Origin: Microbacterium testaceum | Lineage (GTDB): Bacteria > Actinomycetota > Actinomycetes > Actinomycetales > Microbacteriaceae | Assembly (NCBI RefSeq): GCF_020781835.1 | Contig: NZ_JAJGNJ010000002.1 | Location: forward strand, 372,001 to 436,000 | Direction: 5' to 3' | Length of the DNA stretch: 64,000 bases | Shown here: positions 18,418 through 27,148 of the stretch, one piece after another | How the letters are laid out: every line of letters starts with the position of its first letter | Position numbering within the stretch: position 1 is the stretch's first letter | Position numbers and translations under genes: made by a program | Notes under the pieces: model-generated | Told to the model about the DNA's origin: nothing | Databases searched by the model: none | Seen by the model: the letters and a program-made list of their open reading frames with translations, nothing else

Positions 18418-19773
18418 ATGGCGGGCAATCTCACCACCGCGGAACTGGATGCCGCGATCGACTCCGGCGAGATCGACACCGTCGTCGTCGCGTTCCCCGA
18501 CGCGCAGGGCCGGCTCGTCGGCAAGCGCGTCGCCGCCCGTTTCTGGCGCGACGAGGTGCTGCCGCACGGGGCCGAGGCGTGCAACTACCTCCTGTCGGTC
18601 GACGTCGACATGAACACCGTCGAGGGCTACGCGATGTCGAGCTGGGAGAAGGGCTACGGCGACATGCTGCTCGTCCCCGACCTCGACACCCTTCGTCGCG
18701 TCCCCTGGCAGGAGGGGACGGCGCTCGTCATGGCCGACCTCGCGTGGGAGGACCGCGCCCCCGTGGTGCAGTCGCCGCGTGGCATCCTGAACGCCCAGCG
18801 CGCGCGGCTGGCCGCTTCGGGGCTGCAGGCCTACGTCGGCACCGAGCTGGAGTTCATCGTCTTCGACGATTCGTTCCGGGATGCCTGGGGCAAGGGCTAC
18901 ACGGGACTCACCGCCTCGACCGACTACAACGTCGACTACAACCTCCTCGCCACCACACGGCTCGAGCCTCTGCTGCGCGACATCCGCCGCGGCATGGACG
19001 GTGCCGGCATGTACTGCGAGGGCGTCAAGGGCGAGTGCAACGACGGCCAGCAGGAGATCGCGTTCCGCTACGCCGAGGCGCTCGAGACCGCCGACAACCA
19101 CACGATTTACAAGAACGGCGCGAAGGAGATCGCCGACGCGCACGGCAAGTCGCTGACCTTCATGGCCAAGTTCGACCAGCGCGAGGGCAACAGCTGCCAC
19201 ATCCACCTGTCGGTGCGCGGCGACGACGGCGAGGCCGTCATGGCCGGCGACGGTGAGCACGGCTTCAGCCCGTTCATGGAGCACTGGATCGCCGGCATCC
19301 TGGCCACCCTGCGCGAGTTCACGCTGCTGTACGCCCCGACGATCAACTCCTACAAGCGCTACGCCAAGGGGTCGTTCGCGCCGACAGGCGTCGCGTGGGG
19401 TGTCGACAACCGCACGTGTGCACTGCGGGTCGTCGGCCACGGCGGGTCGCTGCGCGTGGAGAACCGCGTACCCGGCGGGGACGTCAACCCGTACCTCGCG
19501 ATTTCCGCGATCATCGCCGGCGGTCTCCACGGGGTGCAGCAGAAGCTTCCTCTGCCCGCGCCGCTCACCGGCAACGCCTACGCGGCCGGGGTGGACACGC
19601 TGCCCACGACGCTGCGCGAGGCCGCCCGCCTGTTCTCGGAGTCGAGCGTGGCCCGGGCGGCGTTCGGAGACGACGTCGTCGAGCACTACCTCAACCAGGC
19701 GCGTATCGAGGTGGAAGCCTTCGACGCCGCCGTGACCGACTGGGAGCGCGTGCGTGGTTTCGAGCGTCTCTGA
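18418..19773 (+). CDS. Glutamine-synthetase-like gamma-glutamyl amine ligase
   Basis: This 451-aa protein is a GlnA-type ATP-dependent ligase of the PuuA/GlnA4 kind rather than housekeeping glutamine synthetase. It has YVGTELEFIVFDDSF (metal-binding Glu), GMYCEGVKGECNDGQQEIAF, KSLTFMAKF, a GNSCHIHLSV strand, SYKRYAKGSFAPTG and NRVPGGDVNPYLAISA. It probably glutamylates an amine, with ethanolamine favoured by the permease next door and by the lack of an amine oxidase in the cluster. I start at ATG 18418 with GAGAGGCAGAGA upstream. The next gene overlaps its last 20 bases. Confidence 0.85.
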   Translation: MAGNLTTAELDAAIDSGEIDTVVVAFPDAQGRLVGKRVAARFWRDEVLPHGAEACNYLLSVDVDMNTVEGYAMSSWEKGYGDMLLVPDLDTLRRVPWQEGTALVMADLAWEDRAPVVQSPRGILNAQRARLAASGLQAYVGTELEFIVFDDSFRDAWGKGYTGLTASTDYNVDYNLLATTRLEPLLRDIRRGMDGAGMYCEGVKGECNDGQQEIAFRYAEALETADNHTIYKNGAKEIADAHGKSLTFMAKFDQREGNSCHIHLSVRGDDGEAVMAGDGEHGFSPFMEHWIAGILATLREFTLLYAPTINSYKRYAKGSFAPTGVAWGVDNRTCALRVVGHGGSLRVENRVPGGDVNPYLAISAIIAGGLHGVQQKLPLPAPLTGNAYAAGVDTLPTTLREAARLFSESSVARAAFGDDVVEHYLNQARIEVEAFDAAVTDWERVRGFERL

Positions 19774-20533
19774 TCCGTCCCGGACCCCCGTCGTGGGGCT
19801 GACGACCTACCTCGAGCGGGCCACGCAGGGCGTGTGGGACGTGCGCGCGTCGTTCCTCCCGCAGCAGTACTTCGACGCCGTCACGGCGTCGGGCGCCACC
19901 GCCGTGCTGCTGCCGCCGCAGCCCCGACCCGCGCAGGCCGCGGCCGCCGTGCTCGACGGCCTCGACGGTCTCATCCTCACCGGCGGCCTCGATGTGCAGC
20001 CCGAGCTGTACGGCGCCGAGCGGCACCCGCTCACCGACCCGCCGCGCGCCGACCGCGATGCGTGGGAGCTGGCGCTGCTGGCCGGGGCGCGGGAGCGCGG
20101 CATCCCGGTGTTCGGCATCTGTCGCGGTCTGCAGCTCATCAACGTCGCCCTCGGCGGGACGCTGCACCAGCACCTCCCCGAGGTCCTCGGCACCGAGCGC
20201 TACAAGATCGGGGGAGGGGTCTTCGCCGAGAACGTCGTCCGGGTGGATGCCGGAACCCGGCTGGCCGGCCTCGTCGGTGCCGGAGACCTCACCGTCCACA
20301 GCTATCACCACCAGGGCATCGACCGGGTCGGGGAGGGGCTGCGGGTCACCGCGCGCACGGACGACGGACTCGTGCAGGCCATCGAGACCAGCGGCGACGA
20401 CTACCTCGTCGCCGTGCAATGGCATCCCGAGGAGAACGCCGAAGACCGGCGCCTGTTCCTCGGCCTCGTCGCCGCCGCCGCGCGCCACCGCGCCGCGCGT
20501 ACCGCCTCCGAGCATCAGGGAGTCTCCGCATGA
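19754..20533 (+). CDS. Gamma-glutamyl hydrolase, peptidase C26 (PuuD-like)
   Basis: This 259-aa class I glutamine-amidotransferase-like hydrolase should cleave gamma-glutamyl conjugates. The nucleophile Cys is in FGICRGLQLINVALGG, the His in AVQWHPEEN, and the oxyanion region in LILTGGLDVQPELYG. Start GTG 19754 overlaps the ligase end. Its place between ligase and aldehyde dehydrogenase suggests it releases glutamate at the end of the gamma-glutamyl pathway, as PuuD does in putrescine use. Specificity is not readable from sequence. Confidence 0.85.
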   Translation: MVSSVSDPSRTPVVGLTTYLERATQGVWDVRASFLPQQYFDAVTASGATAVLLPPQPRPAQAAAAVLDGLDGLILTGGLDVQPELYGAERHPLTDPPRADRDAWELALLAGARERGIPVFGICRGLQLINVALGGTLHQHLPEVLGTERYKIGGGVFAENVVRVDAGTRLAGLVGAGDLTVHSYHHQGIDRVGEGLRVTARTDDGLVQAIETSGDDYLVAVQWHPEENAEDRRLFLGLVAAAARHRAARTASEHQGVSA

Positions 20534-21885
20534 GCACCTTCGCCGTCATCGACCCGTCCACCGGCACGCCGATCACGACGCTCGCCCGTGCCGAGGTGGA
20601 GCACGTGGATGCCGCCGTCGCCGATGCGGTGCGGGCGCAGCGCGCATGGGCAGCCCTGGCGCCTGTCGCCCGCGCCGACGCACTGCGCGCGTTCGCTCGC
20701 GTCGTCGAGGCGCATGTCGAGGAGCTCGCCGCCCTGGAGGTGCAGAACTCCGGCCACCCCATCGGATCGGCGCGGTGGGAGGCCCAGCACGTCGCCCAGG
20801 TGTTGAACTACTACGCCGGGGCCCCCGAGCGACTGGTCGGAAGCCAGATCCCCGTCGCGGGCGGACTCGACGTGACCTACCACGAGCCCTACGGCGTGGT
20901 CGGGATCATCGTGCCCTGGAACTTCCCCATGACGATCGCCGCGTGGGGCTTCGCCCCGGCGCTCGCCGCGGGCAACGCGGTCGTTCTCAAGCCCGCCGAA
21001 CTCACGCCCCTCACCGCCATCCGGCTCGGCGAACTGGCGCGGGAGGCGGGTCTGCCCGAGGGGCTCTTCCGAGTCGTGGTGGGGTCGGGCTCGGTCGTGG
21101 GACAGCGGTTCGTCTCGCACCCCGACGTGCACAAGGTCGTGTTCACCGGCTCCACCGAGGTCGGCACCGAGGTCGCCGCCGGCTGCGCGCGCCTGCTCAA
21201 GCCCGTCACCCTCGAACTCGGTGGCAAGAGCGCCAACATCGTCTTCGCAGATGCCGACCTCGAGCGGGCCGCCGCGGGTGTCCCGGGGTCGGTGTTCGAC
21301 AACGCGGGTCAGGACTGCTGCGCGCGCAGCCGCCTCCTCGTCCAGCGCAGCGTCTACGACCGCTTCCTCGAGTTGCTCGAGCCCGCCGTCGCCGCGTGGC
21401 GCGTCGGCGACCCCCGCAACGAAGAGACGCAGATGGGACCGCTGATCTCGGCATCCCACCGATCCACCGTCGAGGGCTTCCTCGACGGCGCGGACGTGGC
21501 GTTCCGCGGCTCCGCTCCCGAGGGCGACGGCTTCTGGTTCGCGCCCGCCGTCGTGCTCGCGCAGCCGGGGCACCGGATCGCGAGGGAGGAGGTGTTCGGA
21601 CCGGTGCTCGCCGTGCTCCCGTTCGACGACGAAGCGGATGCCATCCGCCTCGCCAACGACACCGCGTACGGTCTCGCGGGCTCGATCTGGACGGAGAACC
21701 TGGGCCGTGGCATCCGGGTCTCCCGCGCCGTGCGCAGCGGGGTGCTGTCGGTGAACTCGCACTCGTCGGTGCGGTACTCCACCCCCTTCGGCGGCATGAA
21801 GGCCTCCGGCCTCGGCCGCGAGCTGGGCCCGGATGCCGCCGAGCACTTCACCGAGACCAAGAACGTCTTCTACGCCACCGAATGA
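20530..21885 (+). CDS. Aldehyde dehydrogenase (NAD(P)-dependent)
   Basis: This 451-aa ALDH-superfamily enzyme probably oxidises the gamma-glutamyl aldehyde intermediate. Motifs in order: IVPWNFPM, VVLKPAELTPLTA, the NAD-loop FTGSTEVG, the general base Glu in LELGGKSANIVFADAD, the nucleophile Cys in NAGQDCCARSRLL, and EEVFGPVLAVLPFD. It is about 30 residues shorter than typical ALDHs at the N-terminus. ATG 20530 overlaps the hydrolase stop (ATGA), so the genes are coupled. Confidence 0.88.
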   Translation: MSTFAVIDPSTGTPITTLARAEVEHVDAAVADAVRAQRAWAALAPVARADALRAFARVVEAHVEELAALEVQNSGHPIGSARWEAQHVAQVLNYYAGAPERLVGSQIPVAGGLDVTYHEPYGVVGIIVPWNFPMTIAAWGFAPALAAGNAVVLKPAELTPLTAIRLGELAREAGLPEGLFRVVVGSGSVVGQRFVSHPDVHKVVFTGSTEVGTEVAAGCARLLKPVTLELGGKSANIVFADADLERAAAGVPGSVFDNAGQDCCARSRLLVQRSVYDRFLELLEPAVAAWRVGDPRNEETQMGPLISASHRSTVEGFLDGADVAFRGSAPEGDGFWFAPAVVLAQPGHRIAREEVFGPVLAVLPFDDEADAIRLANDTAYGLAGSIWTENLGRGIRVSRAVRSGVLSVNSHSSVRYSTPFGGMKASGLGRELGPDAAEHFTETKNVFYATE

Positions 21886-21896
21886 CACCGCCCCTC

Positions 21897-21980
21897 TGAA
21901 CCTCGTCCCACTTATGACGCCCCTCGTCCCACTTATGGCTGGTGTGGAGGCCCCACACCAGCCATAAGTGGGACGAGGTT
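21897..21980. repeat. Triple-arm palindromic intergenic repeat
   Basis: This non-coding element holds three copies of CCTCGTCCCACTTATG: direct at 21901-21916 and 21922-21937, and inverted at 21963-21978. The second copy extends into a perfect 26-base stem (21922-21947 with 21953-21978, loop of 5). The first copy, extended to TGAACCTCGTCCCACTTATG (21897-21916), pairs equally well with the distal arm. Two mutually exclusive hairpins are therefore possible between the aldehyde dehydrogenase and the dehydrogenase genes. It looks like a REP-type element, though attenuation is also possible. Confidence 0.75.
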
Positions 21981-22003
21981 CAGCTCGAAAGGAACCACCG
22001 CAC

Positions 22004-22783
22004 ATGACCATCGACCTCACACAGCGGCTCCGCGACCGTGTCGCCATCGTCACCGGTGGCGCGTCGGGCATCGGCCTGGCCACCGCCCGTCGCTTCGCCG
22101 CCGAGGGCGCCCGCGTCGTCATCGCCGACCTCGACGAGACCACCGGCTCCGCGGCCGCCGCCGAGGTCGACGGGGTCTTCCGCCAGGTGAACGTCGCGGA
22201 CGAGGCATCCGTCGACGCCCTCTTCGACGGCGTCGCCGCCGAGCTCGGCAGCGTCGACATCGCCTTCAACAACGCCGGCATCTCGCCCGCCGACGACGAC
22301 TCCATCGAGACGACCGAACTGCCCGCGTGGGACCGCGTGCAGGACGTCAACCTCAAGAGCGTGTACCTGTGCTCGCGCGCGGCTCTGCGGCACATGGTGC
22401 CCGCCGGGCGCGGGTCGATCATCAACACCGCGTCATTCGTCGCGCTGCTGGGGTCGGCGACCTCGCAGATCTCCTACACCGCATCCAAGGGCGGTGTGCT
22501 CGCGATGACCCGTGAGCTCGGCGTGCAGTTCGCCCGGCAGGGGATCCGCGTCAACGCGCTGTGCCCCGGACCGGTGAACACGCCCCTCCTGCAGGAGCTG
22601 TTCGCCAAAGACCCTGAGCGCGCGCAGCGGCGCCTCGTGCACGTGCCGATGGGCCGATTCGCCGAACCCGAAGAGATGGCGGCGGCCGTGGCCTTCCTGG
22701 CATCCGACGACGCCTCGTTCATCACCGCAACGGCGTTCGTCGTGGACGGCGGCATCACCAACGCCTACGTGACCCCCCTGTGA
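22004..22783 (+). CDS. Short-chain dehydrogenase/reductase
   Basis: This classical SDR has 259 aa: coenzyme motif TGGASGIG (residues 17-24), NNAG, catalytic Ser in NTAS and YTASK. ATG 22004 is preceded by GAAAGGA. In this cluster it could oxidise gamma-glutamylethanolamide to its aldehyde, replacing the amine oxidase of the putrescine pathway; this is inference. A generic sugar or 3-oxoacyl reductase role cannot be excluded. Confidence 0.85.
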   Translation: MTIDLTQRLRDRVAIVTGGASGIGLATARRFAAEGARVVIADLDETTGSAAAAEVDGVFRQVNVADEASVDALFDGVAAELGSVDIAFNNAGISPADDDSIETTELPAWDRVQDVNLKSVYLCSRAALRHMVPAGRGSIINTASFVALLGSATSQISYTASKGGVLAMTRELGVQFARQGIRVNALCPGPVNTPLLQELFAKDPERAQRRLVHVPMGRFAEPEEMAAAVAFLASDDASFITATAFVVDGGITNAYVTPL

Positions 22784-22807
22784 CCTGCGGCATGACAGGC
22801 TGACGGG

Positions 22808-23524
22808 ATGACCGAAGCGCCGTTGGACGATTTGCGCCGGGCTGTTTATCGGCCCGTCCGCAGCGGCAACGCGCTCGAGGACACGACGGCTCGCATCGTG
22901 CAGACCGTCCGGCTCGGCCTCGTCGCGCCGGGGGAGTCGCTGCCCGCCGAGCGCGAGCTCGCCGCCCTCTACGGCGTCAGCCGCGACACGGTGCGCGAGG
23001 CCATCCGTGAGCTGGCGGACGCCGGGTGGCTCGAGACCCGGCGCGGCCGATACGGCGGGACGTTCGTCGTCGACCCGGTACCGCGGCCCACCGACCCGCC
23101 GGCGGTGTCGGCGAGCGAGCTCGACGACGTCATCGCCCTGCGCGGTGTGCTCGAACCCGGGGCCGCCCGGGCCGCCGCGGGACGCGCCCTGTCCGCCGAC
23201 GAGCGCGACGCGCTGTGGGCGCGGCACGAGGCAGCCGCCGTGGCCGTCGGCGCGGACTACCGCCGGCTCGACACGCTGCTGCACCTGACGATCGCCGAGC
23301 TGGCCGGCATTCCGTCGCTCGTCCCGCTCGTCGCCGAGAACCGGGCGCGCGTGAACGCGTGGCTCGACACCTTTCCGCTGCTGCCGCGCAACATCGACCA
23401 TTCCACCGCCCAGCACGCCGCGATCGTGTCGGCGATCCTCGCCGGGCGACCGGATGCCGCCCACGCGGCGATGCTCGACCACGTCGCCGGCAGTGAGGCG
23501 CTGCTGCGCGGGTTCCTGGCGTAG
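22808..23524 (+). CDS. FadR-subfamily GntR regulator
   Basis: This 238-aa protein has an N-terminal winged helix (GESLPAERELAALYGVSRDT, then VREAIREL) and a C-terminal all-helical FCD ligand domain with the metal-binding residues suggested by HEAAAV, LHLTIAEL and HAAIVSAIL. It closes the catabolic cluster and is the likely controller of the permease and ligase operons. Its effector would be the amine or a gamma-glutamyl intermediate. It lies 24 bases after the dehydrogenase gene. Confidence 0.88.
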   Translation: MTEAPLDDLRRAVYRPVRSGNALEDTTARIVQTVRLGLVAPGESLPAERELAALYGVSRDTVREAIRELADAGWLETRRGRYGGTFVVDPVPRPTDPPAVSASELDDVIALRGVLEPGAARAAAGRALSADERDALWARHEAAAVAVGADYRRLDTLLHLTIAELAGIPSLVPLVAENRARVNAWLDTFPLLPRNIDHSTAQHAAIVSAILAGRPDAAHAAMLDHVAGSEALLRGFLA

Positions 23525-23604
23525 CGCGCGCCCCAACCGGAATCGAACAGGCAGGGCCGGCCACCGACGCGACGCGGTCGGGATGCCGCGGATAGGCTCG
23601 GGGG

Positions 23605-24015
23605 ATGGCCGGCGGCAAGAAGCGCAAGGGGAAGAAGGCTGACGTGGAGTTCAAGAACACCGCTCTCACCGACGCCCTGCAGACCCAGGACATGGCGGCG
23701 ATCGCCTTCGCCCTGCGGCACGGGCCCACCGTCGTGCCGCTCATGCGTGCGGGAGACGCCGACAACCCGCTCGACGTCGGCGAGGTCTGGACCTACCGCG
23801 ACCCCGACACCGGACAGATCGCGCTGCTGCTGTTCAGCGACGCGGCGCACAAGCCCGAGACGCTGCCGCCGCACGTCGCGCTGCAGTCGCCGCAGTGGCT
23901 GCGGACCTTCCTCGACCGCCACCGCGACGAGATCACGACCGTGTTCATCGACATCGCGGGGCCGCACCCCATCCAGGCCAGCCCCGTCGACCTGCTCGCC
24001 GCCCTCGAGGCCTGA
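23605..24015 (+). CDS. Hypothetical protein, SseB-like
   Basis: This 136-aa protein has a lysine-rich start (GGKKRKGKK) followed by a small alpha/beta domain. The pattern TALTDALQTQD, PTVVPLMRAGD, QIALLLFSDAAH and LDRHRDEITTVFIDIAGPHP resembles SseB-type N-terminal domains, but the match is weak. No catalytic residues or membrane segments are seen. It is probably a single-gene unit. Confidence 0.6.
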   Translation: MAGGKKRKGKKADVEFKNTALTDALQTQDMAAIAFALRHGPTVVPLMRAGDADNPLDVGEVWTYRDPDTGQIALLLFSDAAHKPETLPPHVALQSPQWLRTFLDRHRDEITTVFIDIAGPHPIQASPVDLLAALEA

Positions 24016-24221
24016 CCGGCCGCGCCCGCACATCTCCTGCGCCTTGGCGGAGTGTGCGGTGTGTCGCGCGGACGGAGGCCGCTCGTGCCGGAGTTGTGCG
24101 GGCGGCGGTGCCGGCGTTGCGGCGGGATGGATGCCATGACCCGGGCGCCCCACGCCCTCGATGCCCACGCAGGTGAAGTGTCCGACTCGCGCGGGTGAGG
24201 CGGGCGTGTAAGACTCGAGGC

Positions 24222-24332
24222 ATGGAGTACCTGATCGCCGGTGCCGTGTGCGCCGCCGGACTCGTGATCCCCGCCGTGCTCGGCTTCACGTCGCCGCACC
24301 GCCGTCGCCGCTCGGCGCCTCCCGGCCACTGA
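24222..24332 (+). CDS. Possible 36-aa membrane peptide
   Basis: A short frame from ATG 24222 encodes a single hydrophobic segment (YLIAGAVCAAGLVIPAVLGF) followed by a basic tail ending in RRRRSAPPGH. The sequence ACTCGAGG sits just upstream. It is too short for confident calling and I know no family. The rest of 24016-24450 holds only this frame and the tandem repeats below. Confidence 0.35.
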   Translation: MEYLIAGAVCAAGLVIPAVLGFTSPHRRRRSAPPGH

Positions 24333-24350
24333 CGCGGCCGGCGCCCTTCC

Positions 24351-24450
24351 CGGCCGTTGATGCCCGGCGGCCGCCGTTCCCGGCCGTTGACGCCCGGCGG
24401 CCGCTGGTCCGGCCGTTGACGCCCGGCGGTCGCCGTTCCCGGCCGTCGAC
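24351..24450. repeat. GC-rich 30-bp tandem repeat
   Basis: About 3.4 tandem copies of a 29-30 base unit start with CGGCCGTTGACGCCCGGCGG at 24351, 24381, 24410 and 24440 (last partial). The array abuts the radA stop codon, so it forms the radA 3' region. Units differ by a few substitutions and one single-base deletion. No spacers, so it is not CRISPR. Confidence 0.75.
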
Positions 24451-25818
24451 TCAGAACTCGGGCGCGACCTCATCGCGCGGCATCCCGCGCACCTTCAGCT
24501 CGTTCAGGGCCTGTGCGAGCTTGCGCGACCGTGAGTCGAGCACCGTGTGATAGCCCAGACGCGCGGCCTCGGACGCCCGTTGTGCGGCCTGCGTGACGTT
24601 GCGGATCTCGCCGGTCAGCGTGAGTTCGCCGATCGCGGCGAGCCGCTTGGAAACGGTCCGGTTCTGCACGGCGTTGGCCACCGCGATCGCGATCGCCAGG
24701 TCGGCAGCCGGCTCGACCAGCCGCACGCCGCCGACCGTCGAGACGTAGACGTCTTTGTCGGCGAGCGAGACGCCGATGCGGCTCTCGAGCACGGCGAGCA
24801 CCATCGCGACGCGCGAGGAGTCGACGCCGTTCACGATGCGCCGCGGATTCGGCGCGGTCTGCTTCACCGCGAGGGCCTGGATCTCGACGGGCAGCGCGCG
24901 CCGACCCTCCATCGCGATCGTGACGCACGTTCCCGGCTCGGGGTCGCCGTGTCCGAGGAAGAGGGCGCTGGGGTCGCTGACCTCCGCGATGCCGCTGCCG
25001 GTCATGTCGAAACAGCCGACCTCGTCGGTCGGGCCGAATCGGTTCTTGAGCGCCCGGACGAAGCGCAACGACGTCTGCCGGTCTCCCTCGAAGTGACAGA
25101 CGACGTCGACGAGGTGCTCGAGAACGCGCGGTCCGGCGATGGTGCCGTCCTTGGTGACGTGCCCCACGATCACCACCGGCAGCCCGCGTTCCTTGGCCAC
25201 GCAGATGAGCGTGGATGCCACCTCGCGCACCTGGGCCGGCTGACCGGCAGCGCCGTCGCTGAGCGCGGACGACACCGTCTGCACCGAGTCGACGACGAGC
25301 AGTTCGGGCTCGACCTGGTCGATGTGCCCGAGGATCGTGGCGAGGTCGGTCTCGGACGCGAGGAACAGCTCGTCGTGCAGCGCGCCGGTGCGCTCGGCGC
25401 GCAGACGCACCTGTGCCGCCGACTCCTCGCCGCTGGCGTACAGCACCCGCCGTCCCGCGCGAGCGCTCTGCGCGGCGACCTCGAGCAGCAGCGTGGACTT
25501 GCCGACACCGGGCTCACCGCTGAGGAGGATGGCGGCGCCCGGGACGATGCCGCCGCCCAGCACGCGGTCGAACTCGCCGACGCCGCTCGTGCGGCGCGGG
25601 GCGTCCTGCGTATCGATATCGGTGATGCGGCGGGCCGCCCGCGCCGCGCCCGGGGCGACAGCGGTGACGGACCGGGTGATCCCGGTCTGCTCGGCGGCTT
25701 CGACGACAGTGCCCCATGCCTGGCACTCGCCGCACCGACCGACCCACTTCAGCGTCGTCCACCCGCACTCGGTGCACCGGTACGGGGCGGCCGTGGGAGA
25801 GGGACGACGGGATGCCAT
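24451..25818 (-). CDS. radA: DNA repair protein RadA (branch-migration helicase)
   Basis: This 455-aa RecA-like protein promotes recombination intermediate processing. The N-terminal C4 zinc finger (CTECGW...CGECQAW), Walker A GEPGVGKST near residue 103, Walker B-like LLVVDSVQT, the RadA signature KNRFG, and the C-terminal Lon-like domain (VYVSTVGGVRL) are all present. Length is normal. It ends within the tandem repeat block. Confidence 0.97.
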   Translation of the reverse strand: MASRRPSPTAAPYRCTECGWTTLKWVGRCGECQAWGTVVEAAEQTGITRSVTAVAPGAARAARRITDIDTQDAPRRTSGVGEFDRVLGGGIVPGAAILLSGEPGVGKSTLLLEVAAQSARAGRRVLYASGEESAAQVRLRAERTGALHDELFLASETDLATILGHIDQVEPELLVVDSVQTVSSALSDGAAGQPAQVREVASTLICVAKERGLPVVIVGHVTKDGTIAGPRVLEHLVDVVCHFEGDRQTSLRFVRALKNRFGPTDEVGCFDMTGSGIAEVSDPSALFLGHGDPEPGTCVTIAMEGRRALPVEIQALAVKQTAPNPRRIVNGVDSSRVAMVLAVLESRIGVSLADKDVYVSTVGGVRLVEPAADLAIAIAVANAVQNRTVSKRLAAIGELTLTGEIRNVTQAAQRASEAARLGYHTVLDSRSRKLAQALNELKVRGMPRDEVAPEF

Positions 25819-25875
25819 GCGCCCAGGCTACGCGGGCCCTCCGACATCGCCGGCGGCCGGGGTCCGTGGCATCCG

Positions 25876-26042
25876 CATAAACGCGATCCACGCCCATAAA
25901 CGCGATGACGACGCGTTTCTCGGCGCGGATAGCGTTTATCGCGCTCGCGCTGGCGCTCGCGCTCGCGCTGGCCCGCGCCGGCGCTCGCCGCGCCGCCCGC
26001 GCTCGCTGCCCGGCCGCGCTCGCGCTGGCCCGCGCCGGCGCT
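25876..26042. repeat. Repeat-rich GC block between radA and ldh
   Basis: This stretch holds two direct copies of CATAAACGCGAT (25876-25887 and 25895-25906) and an inverted GCGTTTAT (25932-25939). It also has a 27-base direct repeat beginning GCGCTCGCGCTGGCCCGCG at 25959-25985 and 26016-26042. The remainder is alternating GCTCGC simple sequence. I see no credible gene here; the frames that cross it are low-complexity Ala/Arg. Confidence 0.6.
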
Positions 26043-26068
26043 TGCGGCCCGGCCGCAAGGCCGGGCGC

Positions 26069-27022
26069 TCAGTCGCGCAGCGAGTCGGACACGGCCGTCA
26101 GGGCGTCGGCGGAGCGGCGCAGGAGCGTCAGCTCCCGGTCCGAGAACGGAGTGCCCGCGAGGGGGACGGCTCCGCGGGCGCTGACGACCGACGGTACCGA
26201 CAGTGCCATGCCGTTGATCCCGTGGAAGTCCTGCAGCACGGTGCTCACCGGGAGGATCGCGTGCTCGTCGCGCAGGATCGCCTCGACGATGCGCGCGCTC
26301 GACAGGCCGATCGCATAATTGGTCGCGCCCTTGCCGCGGATGACCTTGTACGCCGCATCGCGGACGTCGACGGCGATGGCATCCAACTCGGCTTCGTCGA
26401 AACGCGTGCCGTCGGGGAGGTCGTACTCGGTGATCGGCACGGAGCCGATGGTGGCGGTCGACCACAGCGGGAACTCGGTGTCGCCGTGCTCCCCGACGAT
26501 CCAGGCGTGCACGCTCCGGGTCGCCACGCCGGCGCGTTGCGCGATCTTCCAGCGCAGCCGGGAGGTGTCCAGGACGGTTCCCGAGGCGAAGATGCGGCGT
26601 GTGGGCAGGCCCGTGGCCTGCTGCGCGAGCACCGTGAGCACGTCGCACGGGTTCGTGACGATGACGTAGATCGCGTTCGGTGCGACCTCGAGAAGTTCCG
26701 GCATCATGCGGCGGAGAATGCCCGCGTTGGTCGCGGCGAGCTCTGTGCGCGTCTGGCCGGGGTTCTGCTTCGCGCCCGCGGTGATGACGACGACGTGCGA
26801 GCCCTCGGCCACCGAGACATCGCTCCCGCCGGTGATGTCGCTGGACCCGGTGAACTGGGTGCCGTGCGCGAGGTCGAGGACCTCGGCCTCGACCTTGGCC
26901 TCGGCGATGTCGTAGAGGGCGACGTGCCGGGCCGAGCCGCGGATGAGGGCGGCGTATGCGACGCTGGCCCCCACGCTCCCCGCGCCGACGACGGTCAGTT
27001 TGGAGTTCTCGATCACGCTCAT
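26069..27022 (-). CDS. ldh: L-lactate dehydrogenase
   Basis: This 317-aa enzyme interconverts pyruvate and lactate with NADH. Rossmann motif VGAGSVGASVAYA lies at residues 11-23. GAKQNPGQTR carries the Gln that marks lactate rather than malate dehydrogenase, and DTSRLR has the substrate Arg. GEHGD contains the catalytic His. The start is ATG 27022; upstream in-frame sequence runs towards the tRNA and is not conserved-looking. It is divergent from tRNA-Ser. Confidence 0.93.
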   Translation of the reverse strand: MSVIENSKLTVVGAGSVGASVAYAALIRGSARHVALYDIAEAKVEAEVLDLAHGTQFTGSSDITGGSDVSVAEGSHVVVITAGAKQNPGQTRTELAATNAGILRRMMPELLEVAPNAIYVIVTNPCDVLTVLAQQATGLPTRRIFASGTVLDTSRLRWKIAQRAGVATRSVHAWIVGEHGDTEFPLWSTATIGSVPITEYDLPDGTRFDEAELDAIAVDVRDAAYKVIRGKGATNYAIGLSSARIVEAILRDEHAILPVSTVLQDFHGINGMALSVPSVVSARGAVPLAGTPFSDRELTLLRRSADALTAVSDSLRD

Positions 27023-27148
27023 GATCCGATCCTGGCATCGTGCGCAGACCCCCACCAGGATGGTGTTTCGACGATGGAGGACCGGATGCCGTGACCCGGG
27101 GCATCCGCCGATTCGCGGCATCCCGCGGAGTGTCGTAAGCTGGTCGGC

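Noticed and set aside
24351..24450. CRISPR-like short repeats
   Set aside because: Units are directly tandem with no spacers and no cas genes are nearby.
24547..25899. Long plus-strand frame opposite radA
   Set aside because: RadA motifs are complete on the minus strand; the opposite frame shows no family features.
25905..26318. Plus-strand frame with a signal-peptide-like ALALALALALARAG start
   Set aside because: The hydrophobic run is translation of GCTCGC simple repeats, and the rest is antisense to ldh.
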